DNA from: Bradyrhizobium zhanjiangense
Lineage (GTDB): Bacteria > Pseudomonadota > Alphaproteobacteria > Rhizobiales > Xanthobacteraceae
Assembly (NCBI RefSeq): GCF_004114935.1
Contig: NZ_CP022221.1
Location: 1,178,001-1,242,000 of the forward strand
Length of the DNA: 64,000 nucleotides
Reading direction: 5' to 3'
Below, one piece after another: positions 1-8,913 of this stretch; the first letter of the stretch is position 1; the number at the start of each line of letters is the position of its first letter. The translations under genes and the position numbers were made by a program. The notes under the pieces were generated by a model. The model did no database searches. It was not told where the DNA came from and saw nothing but the letters and a program-made list of their open reading frames with translations.

Positions 1-606
1 CCGCTGCGCCACCTCGACCACGGCGCGCTCGGCATTGCCGTAGAGCAGCAAGTCCGCCTTGGCGTCGGCCAGCACCGAGCGGCGCACCTTGTCGGACCAG
101 TAGTCGTAATGCGCGATCCGGCGCAGCGAGGCCTCGATGCCGCCGAGCACGATCGGCACATCCTTGAACGCCTCGCGGCAGCGCTGCGCGTAGACGATGG
201 TGCAGCGGTCCGGCCGCTTGCCGCCTTCGCCGCCGGCGGTATAGGCGTCGTCATGGCGCAAGCGGCGGTCCGCGGTGTAGCGGTTCACCATGGAGTCCAT
301 GTTGCCGCCGGTGACGCCGAAGAACACCTTTGGCTTGCCCAATGCCCTGAACGGCTCGGCCGAATGCCAGTCCGGCTGCGCGATGATGCCGACGCGAAAG
401 CCTTGCGCCTCCAGCAGCCGGCCGATGATCGCCATGCCGAAGCTCGGATGGTCGACATAGGCGTCCCCGGTCACCAGCACGATGTCGCAGGCATCCCAGC
501 CGAGCGCATCCATCTCGGCGCGGCTCATCGGGAGGAACGGCGCCGGCTTGCGCGGGCGGGCCTGCGCCATCAGGGGCTTTTCGGCGGTGATGATCTGGGT
601 GTCCAT
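1..606 (-). CDS. YgiQ family radical SAM protein, N-terminal part (cut by window edge)
   Basis: The first 202 residues of a longer protein are visible; translation starts at the ATG read leftward from 606 and runs off the left edge. The N-terminal region matches the YgiQ/UPF0313 family: a [19 protein letters not shown] opening, a [13 protein letters not shown] segment near residues 45–57 and a [18 protein letters not shown] segment near residues 160–177. The radical SAM cysteine motif of this family lies further downstream and is outside the window, so catalysis cannot be judged. The family is widespread in bacteria and its substrate is not established. No neighbour in the window suggests a role. 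Confidence 0.85.
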   Translation of the reverse strand, partial: MDTQIITAEKPLMAQARPRKPAPFLPMSRAEMDALGWDACDIVLVTGDAYVDHPSFGMAIIGRLLEAQGFRVGIIAQPDWHSAEPFRALGKPKVFFGVTGGNMDSMVNRYTADRRLRHDDAYTAGGEGGKRPDRCTIVYAQRCREAFKDVPIVLGGIEASLRRIAHYDYWSDKVRRSVLADAKADLLLYGNAERAVVEVAQR

Positions 607-862
607 GGGGGCTTACGGATAAGACGCCGAGGCCCCGAATTCAACCGACGGGCGCGTGAAAGGTCGGGGTTCCCCGGGCTGCCAGCCAACCTTCAGCCGC
701 CTGCGAGCAACTGCCGGACCTCGGCGAGCGCGTCGTGGTTCACCTGCAGGAACCATCCGCCTCCGCGAACATTCTGATGGAGGGTTGATGCGGCCCGGGT
801 CGCGCGCGCTCGCGTCCGGGTTTGGCATTGCCCTGATCTTCGCCTCTGGCGATGGGGGAATT

Positions 863-1027
863 GTGAGCACGGTTATAGAGAACTTGCTGATGCGGAAGCA
901 GAAGCTCGTGGAACAGCTCGAGACGACGCAGTCGGTCGAAGACCGCGACAGGCTCGAGCACCAGCTCGAACAGATCAACACCGCGCTGGATTTTCTGGAC
1001 AGGCCGGGACCGAGGGAGGGACCGTGA
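863..1027 (+). CDS. small coiled-coil hypothetical protein (54 aa)
   Basis: Using the GTG at 863, preceded by a GGGGGA-type ribosome site at 854–859, the product is 54 residues beginning VSTVIENLLMRKQKL. It is highly charged and has heptad-like spacing of leucines (IENLLMRKQKLVEQLE, then DRLEHQLEQI), so a short coiled coil is likely. An ATG further upstream in the same frame (788) would add an unconvincing basic leader. No function can be assigned. It lies between ygiQ and the GntR regulator and is oriented away from ygiQ. Confidence 0.5.
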   Translation: MSTVIENLLMRKQKLVEQLETTQSVEDRDRLEHQLEQINTALDFLDRPGPREGP

Positions 1028-1033
1028 CGGCGC

Positions 1034-1744
1034 TCAATCCACCTTCGGCGCGTCCATCTGCGGCGCCTCCACTTTCAGTGCCTCTACTTTCAGCGCCTTG
1101 GCATAGACCACGCCCGAATTGGTGATGTGCGTCGTCATCAGCGCTTCGAAGGCCGCGTGCTCGCCGCGTGCGAACAGATCGAGCAGTCTGCGATGCTCAT
1201 CGAAGGACGAGCGGGTGCGCACGTCGATCGGCGAGGTCAAATTGGTGCGGAGCGCGGCGACGCGGCCGGAGACGAGCTGATAGGATTCGGCCAGGTAACG
1301 GTTGCCGCAATGGGCGAACAGCGCCTCGTGAAAAGCGGCGTCGGCGCGGCCATAAGCGATGTTGTCCTTTGCCGCGATCGCCGGCTCCATCGCGGCGATC
1401 GCTGCGTTCATTGTCGCGATTGCGCCGTCGCGATCGTGGCGGAAGGCGAGCTCGGCCGCTTTCGGCTCGAGTGCGATCCGGAAGGTGCAGAGCGCATGGA
1501 TGTCCTCTGCGCTCGGCGTGAACACGAAGCTGCCGACCTGCGGCCGGATCGCCACGAGCCCCTGCGCCTGCAAGAGGCCCATCGCCTCGCGCACCGGCGT
1601 GCGGCTGACGCCGAAGGAATTGGCCACCATCTCCTCGGAGATGGCGGCGCCGAGCGCGAATTCGCCGTCGACGATGGCCTGGCGCAGCCGCTGCATCACC
1701 CGCTGCGACAGCGATTTCGGCGTATCGAACTTCAGCGACTTCAT
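1034..1744 (-). CDS. GntR family regulator, FadR/FCD subfamily
   Basis: A 236-residue transcription factor. Residues about 8–75 form a winged helix-turn-helix of GntR type (SFGVSRTPVREAMGLLQAQGLV). The rest is an FCD effector domain with the expected metal-ligand histidines in the AFHEALF, DEHRRLLDLF and TTHITNS segments. Such regulators usually bind a carboxylic acid and repress neighbouring catabolic genes. The gene lies 11 nt downstream of the FAD-linked oxidase on the same strand, so the two are probably one transcript; the likely operator is the palindrome at 3234–3252. The C-terminus carries a short repeated KVEALKVEAPQMDAPKVD tail that is not part of the domain. Confidence 0.88.
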   Translation of the reverse strand: MKSLKFDTPKSLSQRVMQRLRQAIVDGEFALGAAISEEMVANSFGVSRTPVREAMGLLQAQGLVAIRPQVGSFVFTPSAEDIHALCTFRIALEPKAAELAFRHDRDGAIATMNAAIAAMEPAIAAKDNIAYGRADAAFHEALFAHCGNRYLAESYQLVSGRVAALRTNLTSPIDVRTRSSFDEHRRLLDLFARGEHAAFEALMTTHITNSGVVYAKALKVEALKVEAPQMDAPKVD

Positions 1745-1755
1745 GGGCTCTCCGG

Positions 1756-3168
1756 TCAGATCACCTTGCCGGGATTGAGCAGATGCTCGGGATCGAGCGC
1801 GGCCTTCAGGGTTCGCATCAGCGCGATCTCGGCCTCGCTCCTGGCATGATCCAGCCACTTCTTCTTCAGCGTGCCGATGCCGTGCTCGGCGGAGACGCTG
1901 CCGCCCATCTCGCGCACCAGACCATAGATGATCGCGTCCATCTGTTCTTTCGGCTGCTGCGCGACGGAGAGACCCGTGACCCAGGAGACGAGATGCAGAT
2001 TGCCGTCGCCGATATGGCCGTAATAGACGCTCTCGCAGCCTTTGATGCCTTTTGCGAGTGCTGCTTTGCAGCGCGTCGCGAACTCGTCCATCCGCGCCAC
2101 CGCAAGCCCGATGTCGTAGGAGATGTGCGGCCCCAGCACCTGGCCGAATTCGGCGCAGATGTCGCGCACGCGCCAGAAGGCTTGCGTTTGCGCCAGCGAT
2201 TGCGCCACGGCGGCGTCCGCCAGCAGTCCGCGCTCCATCAGCTCTTCCAGCCAGTTTTGGAAGCGCGGTGCATCCAAGCTCTCGTCGGTGCCCTGCGCCT
2301 CGACCAGCACGTAGAGGCCGTGGCCTGCTGCGACCGGCGGCTTCACGCCGGCGCGCGTCGTGATCACATCCCAATAGTCCGGCCACATCACCTCGAAGGC
2401 CGACAGCAGCGGTCCGAGCCCGCTGCGCGCGGCGCCGAGCAGTGCGATCACCGCGGCATAATCCTTCAGCGCGCAGAGCGCGGCCATGGTCGAGCGCGGT
2501 TTCGGGAACAGCCGCAGCACCACGCGGGTGATGATGCCGAGCGTGCCTTCGGAACCGATGAACAGATGCTTCAGATCGTAGCCGGCGTTGTTCTTCATCA
2601 GCTTGTTGAGGCCAGTGATGATGGTGCCGTCCGGCAGCACCACTTCGAGCCCGAGCACCAGCTCGCGCGTCATGCCGTAGCGGATCACGCGGTTGCCGCC
2701 GGCATTGGTCGACAGATTGCCGCCGATGGCGCAGGAGCCGCGCGAGCCGAGATCGAGCGGGAAGAAGAAGCCGGCCTCATCCGCGGCCTTCTGAATCGTC
2801 TCCAGCGGCGTGCCGGCCTTCACCGTCATCGTCGCGGAGGCAGGATCGATCTCCTCGATCCCGGTCATGCGCTCCAGCGAGATCGCGACCCAGCCTGTCT
2901 CGGGCGAGGCGCCGCGGCACAGCCCAGTCAATCCGCCCTGCGGCACGAAGGGAAGTCGCGCCTTCCGGCAGGTCAGAATCGCATCGGCAACGCCCTGCGC
3001 ATCGAGCGGACGGATCACCGCGAGCGGTGTCTGCGGCAGGCTCGCGCTCCAGTCGTTGCAATTGCGCGCCGGCACGTCGCCGCCGGTCAGCACCGCGGCC
3101 GCGCCGAGCTTGTCGCGCAATGCGCCAAGCAGTTGGTCAGGACGCTCATTCGGGGTCACCATGTCCAT
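1756..3168 (-). CDS. FAD-linked 2-hydroxyacid dehydrogenase (GlcD/D-lactate dehydrogenase type)
   Basis: A 470-residue flavoprotein of the vanillyl-alcohol-oxidase fold. The FAD-binding half shows PQGGLTGLCRGA near residue 76 and the GGNLSTNAGGNRVIRYG segment near 148–162. The C-terminal FAD-oxidase cap ends with SAEHGIGTLKKKWL and LDPEHLLNPGKVI, both characteristic of the D-lactate/D-2-hydroxyglutarate/glycolate dehydrogenase group. It should oxidise a D-2-hydroxyacid to the 2-oxoacid, passing electrons to a quinone or flavoprotein. The exact substrate is not readable from sequence. It is divergent from a DapA-family lyase, which would suit a pathway in which the oxoacid is then cleaved or dehydrated. 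Confidence 0.85.
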   Translation of the reverse strand: MDMVTPNERPDQLLGALRDKLGAAAVLTGGDVPARNCNDWSASLPQTPLAVIRPLDAQGVADAILTCRKARLPFVPQGGLTGLCRGASPETGWVAISLERMTGIEEIDPASATMTVKAGTPLETIQKAADEAGFFFPLDLGSRGSCAIGGNLSTNAGGNRVIRYGMTRELVLGLEVVLPDGTIITGLNKLMKNNAGYDLKHLFIGSEGTLGIITRVVLRLFPKPRSTMAALCALKDYAAVIALLGAARSGLGPLLSAFEVMWPDYWDVITTRAGVKPPVAAGHGLYVLVEAQGTDESLDAPRFQNWLEELMERGLLADAAVAQSLAQTQAFWRVRDICAEFGQVLGPHISYDIGLAVARMDEFATRCKAALAKGIKGCESVYYGHIGDGNLHLVSWVTGLSVAQQPKEQMDAIIYGLVREMGGSVSAEHGIGTLKKKWLDHARSEAEIALMRTLKAALDPEHLLNPGKVI

Positions 3169-3233
3169 GCGAGACCTCCTCAGATCTGACTGCGCCTATG
3201 CGCGCCGCGACGGTGGAAAGGATTTGCCTCTTT

Positions 3234-3252
3234 CTTGTATGTAAGGTACAAG
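3234..3252. promoter_or_regulatory. inverted repeat, candidate GntR operator
   Basis: CTTGTA at 3234–3239 and TACAAG at 3247–3252 form a perfect 6-bp inverted repeat with a 7-bp spacer, in the 180-bp gap between the divergent oxidase and DapA-family genes. The two-fold symmetry and T-GT/AC-A core fit FCD-type GntR operators. Assignment to the regulator at 1034–1744 is inference from position. Confidence 0.5.
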
Positions 3253-3348
3253 ATCGAAAGTAAAGCAAAAACAAGGCTTGGAAAGCCCTCTCAAGGTCCA
3301 TCAGGAGATCAGAGGCTTGGTCCGAGGTCGCAGCTAAAGGGTAGTGAG

Positions 3349-4233
3349 ATGACGGAGGCAATTCGCGGGTTCTGGGTGGCGTCGGCGACGCCGCTGGCGA
3401 CGGACGGCAGCGTGGACTCCGCAAAGCTCGCGGCGCATGCCAAGCAACTCTTCAGTAAGGGCGTCGACGGTGTCGTGCTGTTCGGCACCACCGGCGAGGG
3501 CACCTCCTTCAATGTCCCTGAGCGTGTTGCGACCATCGAAGCCATGCTCAAGGCCGGCGTCGCGCCGGAGCGTATCGGCATCGGCGGCGGCTTCCCCGCT
3601 ATGACCGACAGCATCGCATTGACGCGCGCCGTGCTTGGCCTCGGCCTGCGTCACGTCCTGTTGCTGCCGCCTTACTTCGATCGCAGCGTCACGCCCGAAG
3701 GCATCGAGGATGCCTTCGCCGCCATCATCGACGGCGTCGCCGACGATCGCCTTCGCGCCTATCTCTATCACATCCCGCAGGTCTCGGGCGTCGCGATCCC
3801 GACGACAGTCGCCGCAAGCCTGCGCAAGCGCTACGGCAAGATTATCGCCGGCCTGAAGGACTCCAGTGGCGATTTCAAGCAATTCCAGGCGTTCCGCAAA
3901 GCCGCGCCCGAACTCGCCATCACCGTCGGCAACGAAGCCGACATCGCCCGTGCGATCGCCGCCGGCGGCGCCGGCACCATCTGCGGCATGGCCAATGTCG
4001 TGCCCGAACTGGTCAAGGGCATGGTTGACGGCAAAGACGTCGAAGCGCGCATGCAGGCGGCGATCGACGTCGTGGTGAAGACGCCATCGCTGGTTGCGAC
4101 GCTGAAGGCCATCGTCGCGGCGCAGACGGGCGATGCCGGCTGGCTGCGTGTGCGTCCGCCGCTTCGCGCCTTGTCCGACGGCGCCGCGTTCCTGCGGAAG
4201 ATCGACGCGCTGATGGCGCCTGCCGTCGCCTGA
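3349..4233 (+). CDS. dihydrodipicolinate synthase family aldolase/dehydratase
   Basis: A 294-residue (beta/alpha)8-barrel class I aldolase. It has the GTTGEG substrate-carboxylate loop near residue 46, the tyrosine in AYLYHIPQ near residue 140 and the Schiff-base lysine in AGLKDSSGD near residue 168. The start at 3349 is the first ATG that gives the normal family N-terminus (TEAIRGFWVASATPL). The family includes true DapA, N-acetylneuraminate lyase and 2-keto-3-deoxy-sugar aldolases or dehydratases. Its pairing with a hydroxyacid oxidase and a GntR regulator argues for a catabolic enzyme rather than lysine biosynthesis. Confidence 0.82.
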   Translation: MTEAIRGFWVASATPLATDGSVDSAKLAAHAKQLFSKGVDGVVLFGTTGEGTSFNVPERVATIEAMLKAGVAPERIGIGGGFPAMTDSIALTRAVLGLGLRHVLLLPPYFDRSVTPEGIEDAFAAIIDGVADDRLRAYLYHIPQVSGVAIPTTVAASLRKRYGKIIAGLKDSSGDFKQFQAFRKAAPELAITVGNEADIARAIAAGGAGTICGMANVVPELVKGMVDGKDVEARMQAAIDVVVKTPSLVATLKAIVAAQTGDAGWLRVRPPLRALSDGAAFLRKIDALMAPAVA

Positions 4234-4529
4234 GATCGCGCAAGATCGCGACACGCCGCGGCAAATTCGCGTGCTGCGTGTCGCGCAGGGCGCACCGGCA
4301 ATTCATGATGCTGTTCAGCGCGGTCTGCTCTTAGAATGATTCAACACTAGAGCGATTCAAGCTCCGCTACGGTTCTCCTCGATCTCGACGGCTGTTACAC
4401 GCGCACACTTCAATGCTCCTGACTTGAAGTGGAATGAAAGTGCGTGCCTTCGTGGATGGCCAACGCGTCAGCGGCCATCGTCTTCGTGCCGGCAAGAGCC
4501 GCGCAGGTCTTCTCATCGGAGCGGCCGTG

Positions 4530-4579
4530 CTGCTGGCGACGCGCGTCGCTACTCGCTGTCGGCGACGGTGAAGTTCTAG
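4530..4579 (+). pseudogene. possible 3' remnant of a TonB-dependent siderophore receptor
   Basis: The reading frame ending at the TAG at 4577–4579 encodes GDARRYSLSATVKF followed by stop. Ending on an aromatic residue after an alternating strand, with an arginine-aromatic start, is the usual last beta-strand of an outer-membrane receptor. No receptor homology is visible upstream in one frame, and frames appear to shift near 4540. The next gene is a PepSY membrane protein of the kind found directly downstream of ferrichrome-type receptors. The rest of 4234–4636 holds no convincing gene. Confidence 0.35.
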
Positions 4580-4642
4580 TGATGGGGCCGCAGCGCGCCG
4601 AAGCCGATTTGCGGGTCGTCCTGACCAGAGGGGTCGGTGCCG

Positions 4643-5827
4643 ATGCGTGAGTCCTGGCCCGCCTTCAAGTCCATCCTGCTTCAAGTCCATTCCATCGCGG
4701 GCCTGGTGCTCGCGCTGCTGCTCGCCTTGATCGCGCTGACCGGCGCGATCATGAGTTTTGAGGACGAGGTCGTCGATCATCTCGACGCGGGCATCATGCA
4801 GGTGGCGCCGCGCCCCGCGCCGGCGCTGATGCCGGACGAACTGGTTGCACGGCTGAAGGCAGCGCACGGCGTCGGCAAAGTCTCGGCCGTCATGCTGTCG
4901 AGCGATCCGTCCGCGGCGGTGCGTGTCCGCTTCGGGCGCGACGAGCAGGGCGGGAGGCCGGCCTCGCTCTATGTCGACCCCTATGACGCACGCGTGCTGG
5001 GCTCGCCGCGCGGCGAAGCATTTTTCACAACCGTGCGCAGGCTGCATCGCTGGCTGCTCATCCCTGGCGACGCCAAGGGCTGGGGGCGTCAGATCACCGG
5101 CGTGGCCGCGCTCGGCCTGATCGTGATGCTGGTCTCTGGCCTCGTGCTGCGCTGGCCGCGTCGTGCCGGCAGCGTGAAGATGTGGCTGAAGCCGAATCTC
5201 TCGCTTAGCGGTCGCGGCCTGCACCGGTCGCTGCACGCCGTCATCGGCACCTGGGTTCTGCCGATCTATCTGGCGATGACGCTCACCGGGCTCTGGTACT
5301 CGTTCGACTGGTACAAGGATGGCGTCGTGTGGCTGTTGTCGCGGCCGCAAGGCCCGGCGGCGAAGATGATGCCCGCAAACCCGCCGCGCGCGGCCGGCCG
5401 TCTCGAGCCGGCGCAGCCGATCGGCTTCGATCAGGCATGGACGACGTTCCAGCGCGAGGAGGGCGGCCGCTTCGCCAGGGCTTTGCTGACGCTGCCAGCG
5501 AGCCCCGGCACGGTGATCCGGATCCGGTCGTGGGGGAAGGACATGACGCTCGAGGCCACGCGCGACGAGTTTCGTATCGACGCGGTCACCGGTCAGTTGG
5601 CTTCCGCGGAGCGCTATTCCGACAAGACGTTCGGCGAGAAGGTCATCGCGGCCATTTACGACATCCACCGCGGCGCCATCCTGGGCTGGCCCGGTAAGCT
5701 CGCCTTCATGATTGCCGCGGCCTTGATGCCGCTGTTCGCCGTCACCGGCATTCTGCTCTATCTGTCACGCCGCGAGCTGCGGCGCCCGGCGCAGCCGCCG
5801 CTGGGGCGGCTCGTTCCCGGCGAGTGA
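4643..5827 (+). CDS. PepSY-associated TM helix protein (FegB-like, siderophore utilisation)
   Basis: About 394 residues; an in-frame GTG two codons earlier at 4637 is an alternative start. An N-terminal transmembrane helix (VHSIAGLVLALLLALIALTGAIMSF) carries the family histidine. A periplasmic PepSY-like segment follows (EAFFTTVRRLHRWLLIPGDAKG), then TM helices near residues 160–180 and 200–220 (HRSLHAVIGTWVLPIYLAMTLTGL), a second PepSY region with YDIHRGAILGWPG, and a last TM helix near 355–375. The paired membrane histidines suggest haem or iron-reductase chemistry. This architecture matches FegB, which in B. japonicum lies after the ferrichrome receptor fegA; here the receptor seems to be missing. 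Confidence 0.8.
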   Translation: MRESWPAFKSILLQVHSIAGLVLALLLALIALTGAIMSFEDEVVDHLDAGIMQVAPRPAPALMPDELVARLKAAHGVGKVSAVMLSSDPSAAVRVRFGRDEQGGRPASLYVDPYDARVLGSPRGEAFFTTVRRLHRWLLIPGDAKGWGRQITGVAALGLIVMLVSGLVLRWPRRAGSVKMWLKPNLSLSGRGLHRSLHAVIGTWVLPIYLAMTLTGLWYSFDWYKDGVVWLLSRPQGPAAKMMPANPPRAAGRLEPAQPIGFDQAWTTFQREEGGRFARALLTLPASPGTVIRIRSWGKDMTLEATRDEFRIDAVTGQLASAERYSDKTFGEKVIAAIYDIHRGAILGWPGKLAFMIAAALMPLFAVTGILLYLSRRELRRPAQPPLGRLVPGE

Positions 5828-5961
5828 TCACTGGGACTCAGTCGACCGCTCAAAGCCCATCGCAGGACGCCCATGTGAGCGGCAGACAAGAATCACTTGT
5901 CTGCGGTTTCACGAAATGGTTCGATCCGCAAGGTGCACGCAGATGTCGTGGGGCGATCCTG

Positions 5962-7251
5962 ATGGCGCTATCCGAACGAGATGAGCTTGAAGAAACGGCG
6001 CTGCCCGCCGTGCTTGTCAGACGCAGTGACCTGCCCGTGCCGCTCACGCATCCGGCGCGGAGCTTTTTCGGTGGACTCCCCAAGTTGCCCCCGCAGCTTG
6101 AGTGGCCGACGGCAGATGTCAGGGCGAACGAGACGTTGGAAACGGTTGCGCTCACATTCGTGGCTCAAATTGACCTGGCCGACGTGCCTGGCTCCGGCTG
6201 GTCGCCGCTTCCGAAGCGAGGCACACTCTATTTCTTCTGCAGTTCGGTGTTCGTTGGCGAAAGACATCCAGCTTGCCGCGTCCTCTATAGCGCTGCCGGC
6301 GGCGACGCGTATCCTGACCGTCCACCACCGCCGGATCTGATGCCGCTAGGAGGCACCGACGGTGATTATCAGGTCAAATGGCTCGATTCGAACCTCGATT
6401 TTCATTCCAAGATCGAGTTCAAATATCCTGTCTCCTTCCGGCTGTTCCGCGACTTCCACTTCCGGGACGATGCCGTCGGTGGCGAGCTTATGGTCGAAGA
6501 ATTATGCAGGGCGCTGGGTCCGGGCGAGCCGCAGGAGTATGATCTGCTTCAATTCCGAAGCGCGGCCAAATACGAGAAAGACGAGGATTGGCCCTTCAAT
6601 TGGCTCCTGATCGTTTGCGTGGTTCGGTCGGTGTTGTCGCACATTCAGCGCGATCTGAAGCTTGGATACTATGGCAAGCCGCTCACCGACGTAGCAACTG
6701 TGGAATTGAATCGTGTTCGCGCTGGCGCGATCGCGTGGCTCGAGCGCTGTCGGACGCTCACCCCAATGGATGACGTCGATCCTGACACAAAGGTGTCCTT
6801 CAGGAGCTGGTGGTTCGAGGTGGTGAAGACCTACGAGAAAATGGACGGGCAGGTACGCACATACACCAGCGAATTCGCGGCGGACCTAGGTAATGCCATC
6901 AATCACACGATCCGTTGCATGGCGACCGAGGAGGTCGATGCTTCCGAAGACGCCCCTTTCAGCTACGTTACGAATCTCGCGCGGCAGAATCATTGGAAGA
7001 CCCCGACCGTGGACGACGGGCGGCGGCGCCACTTCAGAACAGCGCTTCATCAGATGCTGGGATATGGCAGCGGCCCGCAAGATGCGACCGAGGAGCATCT
7101 GGAGGACATGTTGTTGCTCCAGATACAAGGAGATCTCGCGTTTTTCGATTGGCACTCCAATGTCGGTGGTGTGCTTCATTTTTGGATTGATCGGGATGCT
7201 CTTGCTCGACGTGACTTCTCGAAAGCCGTTGCCACATACGAATGCGACTAG
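5962..7251 (+). CDS. DUF1963 domain protein (YwqG-like)
   Basis: About 429 residues from the ATG at 5962. A longer form from the GTG at 5824, overlapping the preceding stop codon, is possible but would add a leader without family features. The N-terminal half fits DUF1963: PARSFFGGLPKLPPQLEWPT, FVAQIDLADVPGSGWSPLPKRGTLYFFC, then the strand-rich segment to about residue 260. The C-terminal half is less typical and contains WFEVVKTYEKMDGQVRTY. Function is unknown. The gene is visibly less GC-rich than its neighbours, with many A- or T-ending codons, which would fit acquisition by transfer. Confidence 0.7.
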   Translation: MALSERDELEETALPAVLVRRSDLPVPLTHPARSFFGGLPKLPPQLEWPTADVRANETLETVALTFVAQIDLADVPGSGWSPLPKRGTLYFFCSSVFVGERHPACRVLYSAAGGDAYPDRPPPPDLMPLGGTDGDYQVKWLDSNLDFHSKIEFKYPVSFRLFRDFHFRDDAVGGELMVEELCRALGPGEPQEYDLLQFRSAAKYEKDEDWPFNWLLIVCVVRSVLSHIQRDLKLGYYGKPLTDVATVELNRVRAGAIAWLERCRTLTPMDDVDPDTKVSFRSWWFEVVKTYEKMDGQVRTYTSEFAADLGNAINHTIRCMATEEVDASEDAPFSYVTNLARQNHWKTPTVDDGRRRHFRTALHQMLGYGSGPQDATEEHLEDMLLLQIQGDLAFFDWHSNVGGVLHFWIDRDALARRDFSKAVATYECD

Positions 7252-7358
7252 TCTGATCTCTGCGCGGCGAACTTGCTTTCGTCCTGTTCTCCGATATGGC
7301 TAGCCAACAGCGCCGCAATGGTTCAAAAGCTTCTGGCTCTCTCGTCAGGGTTCACGCC

Positions 7359-8591
7359 ATGAAGCTTCCCACCGTCACTCCCGCCGAGATCCGCCGCGCC
7401 CTGCTCCTGCGCGAAGAAATCGCGTTGCTCGATCTCAGATATGAGTCAGCGTTCGCGACCGGTCATCCGCTGTTCGCCGCCAACATGGCTGCCGACCGGA
7501 TCGCGGTCGAAGCCGAGGTCAGGCTGCCGCGTAAGGACGTGGCGATCGTGCTCTATGATGACGGCGAGGGGCTGGTCGCAACCGGGGCCGAACGGCTGGC
7601 CGCGCTCGGCTACACCAACATCCGCGTGCTCGAAGGCGGGCTAAAGGCTTGGCGCGCAGCGGGCTATGAAGTGTTCGAGGACGTCAATTCCTATTCAAAA
7701 GCATTTGGCGAGCTGGTCGAGGCGCGCCGCCACACGCCTTCGCTCAGCGCCGACGAGGTGGCGAAACTCATTGCCGAGAAGGCCAACATCGCCATCCTCG
7801 ATGTCCGCCGCTTCGACGAATATGCCACCATGAACATTCCGGGCTCGGTCAGCGTGCCCGGCGCGGAGCTGGTGCTGCGGGCCGGGCAGGCTGCGCCCGA
7901 CCCTGAAACCACCATCATCGTCAACTGCGCCGGCCGCACGCGCTCGATCATCGGCACCCAGTCGCTGATCAATGCCGGCGTGCCCAACAAGGTGCGCGCG
8001 CTGCGCAACGGCACCATCGGCTGGACGCTGTCGCGCCACACGCTCGATCACGGTGCCGACAGGCGCGGCGCGATCGGGCCGTTCGAAGGCGGCCCAGCCA
8101 ATGCCCGCGACGTCGCCTATCGCGCCGGCGTTCGTCATATCGGCGCGAGCGAGGCGGCGGCGCTTGTCGTGCAGACCGATCGCACGCTCTATCGCTTCGA
8201 CGTGCGCGACGCGGAGGAATATGTCGCGGGCCATCTGCCGGGTTTCCGTCATTATCCCGGTGGCCAGCTGGTCCAGGAGACCGACATGGCCGCGCCGGTG
8301 CGCGGAGCGCGTATCCTGCTGACCGACGACAAGGCCGTGCGTGCCGACATGACGGCGTCCTGGCTGGCGCAGATGGGCTGGGAGGTCTATGTGCTCGAAG
8401 GCGGCTATGACGGTGCGCTCGAAGTTGGTCCGCCGCGCCTGCTGCCCAAGCCCGACCCGGCGCATCGCTACCGCCGGCCCTATGAAGGCACCGACGTCGC
8501 GCAAGCCGCGATGCAGGCCTATCTGGATTGGGAATATGGTCTCGTCGAGCAGCTCCGCCGGGATGGAACGCACGGGTTTTATGTGATTTGA
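7359..8591 (+). CDS. protein with three rhodanese-like domains
   Basis: About 410 residues from the ATG at 7359; longer starts at 7296 add a non-conserved leader. Three rhodanese folds follow one another (about 8–110, 125–220 and 255–350). Each shows the ALLDLR/AILDVR/YRFDVR strand and a glycine-rich LEGG or ALRNG end. Only the middle domain has an active-site cysteine, in VNCAGRTRS near residue 189. The first domain has LYDDGEG and the third LTDDKAVR at the equivalent loop, so they are probably structural or regulatory. A sulphur-transfer role is expected; the acceptor is unknown. The gene stands alone, followed by a repeat element. Confidence 0.85.
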   Translation: MKLPTVTPAEIRRALLLREEIALLDLRYESAFATGHPLFAANMAADRIAVEAEVRLPRKDVAIVLYDDGEGLVATGAERLAALGYTNIRVLEGGLKAWRAAGYEVFEDVNSYSKAFGELVEARRHTPSLSADEVAKLIAEKANIAILDVRRFDEYATMNIPGSVSVPGAELVLRAGQAAPDPETTIIVNCAGRTRSIIGTQSLINAGVPNKVRALRNGTIGWTLSRHTLDHGADRRGAIGPFEGGPANARDVAYRAGVRHIGASEAAALVVQTDRTLYRFDVRDAEEYVAGHLPGFRHYPGGQLVQETDMAAPVRGARILLTDDKAVRADMTASWLAQMGWEVYVLEGGYDGALEVGPPRLLPKPDPAHRYRRPYEGTDVAQAAMQAYLDWEYGLVEQLRRDGTHGFYVI

Positions 8592-8679
8592 CTCTGTTGC
8601 CGCGCAACAAATCTTCTTCGTCATCCTGGACAAGCGAGCGCTTGGCAACGCGTAGCGTTGTCCGATAGCGAGCGCTGAT

Positions 8680-8768
8680 CCAGGACCCATTACCACCGCC
8701 CCGTGTTGTCTGGGGATCTCGTTGCCCCAGATTGCCGGACACCAGGCGCCTGGGATAATGGGTCCTGG
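8680..8768. repeat. dispersed palindromic repeat (CCAGGACCCATTA type)
   Basis: A perfect 13-bp inverted repeat, CCAGGACCCATTA at 8680–8692 and TAATGGGTCCTGG at 8756–8768, lies in the 322-bp gap before serA. A related element with one mismatch in the arm is at 52270–52358, so this is a dispersed family within the window. The rest of 8592–8913 shows no gene. Confidence 0.65.
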
Positions 8769-8913
8769 CTTTCTCCAGGACAACTTTGAAGCTGAGAGCG
8801 GTGCCTCCCTGCTTACCGGCCGCCGCCATCTTCTCCCCGTATCCAATTCCTATTGTGCCGCGCACCGTCCGCGGTCTATGAGCTGCGGCAAAGCTGCTAC
8901 TTACGGAGACACC

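Noticed and set aside
1034..2386. 450-codon minus-strand frame covering both the GntR gene and part of the oxidase gene
   Set aside because: Only its last 236 codons, from the ATG at 1744, match a protein family; the upstream part is an out-of-frame shadow of the oxidase gene.
4367..5668. 433-codon minus-strand frame
   Set aside because: It is antisense to the PepSY protein gene, has an Arg/His/Asp-rich composition typical of shadow frames, and no family motif.
5824..5961. GTG at 5824 overlapping the PepSY stop as the start of the DUF1963 gene
   Set aside because: The overlap is tempting, but the 46 extra residues are not domain-like; the ATG at 5962 gives a normal DUF1963 N-terminus. Kept only as an alternative.
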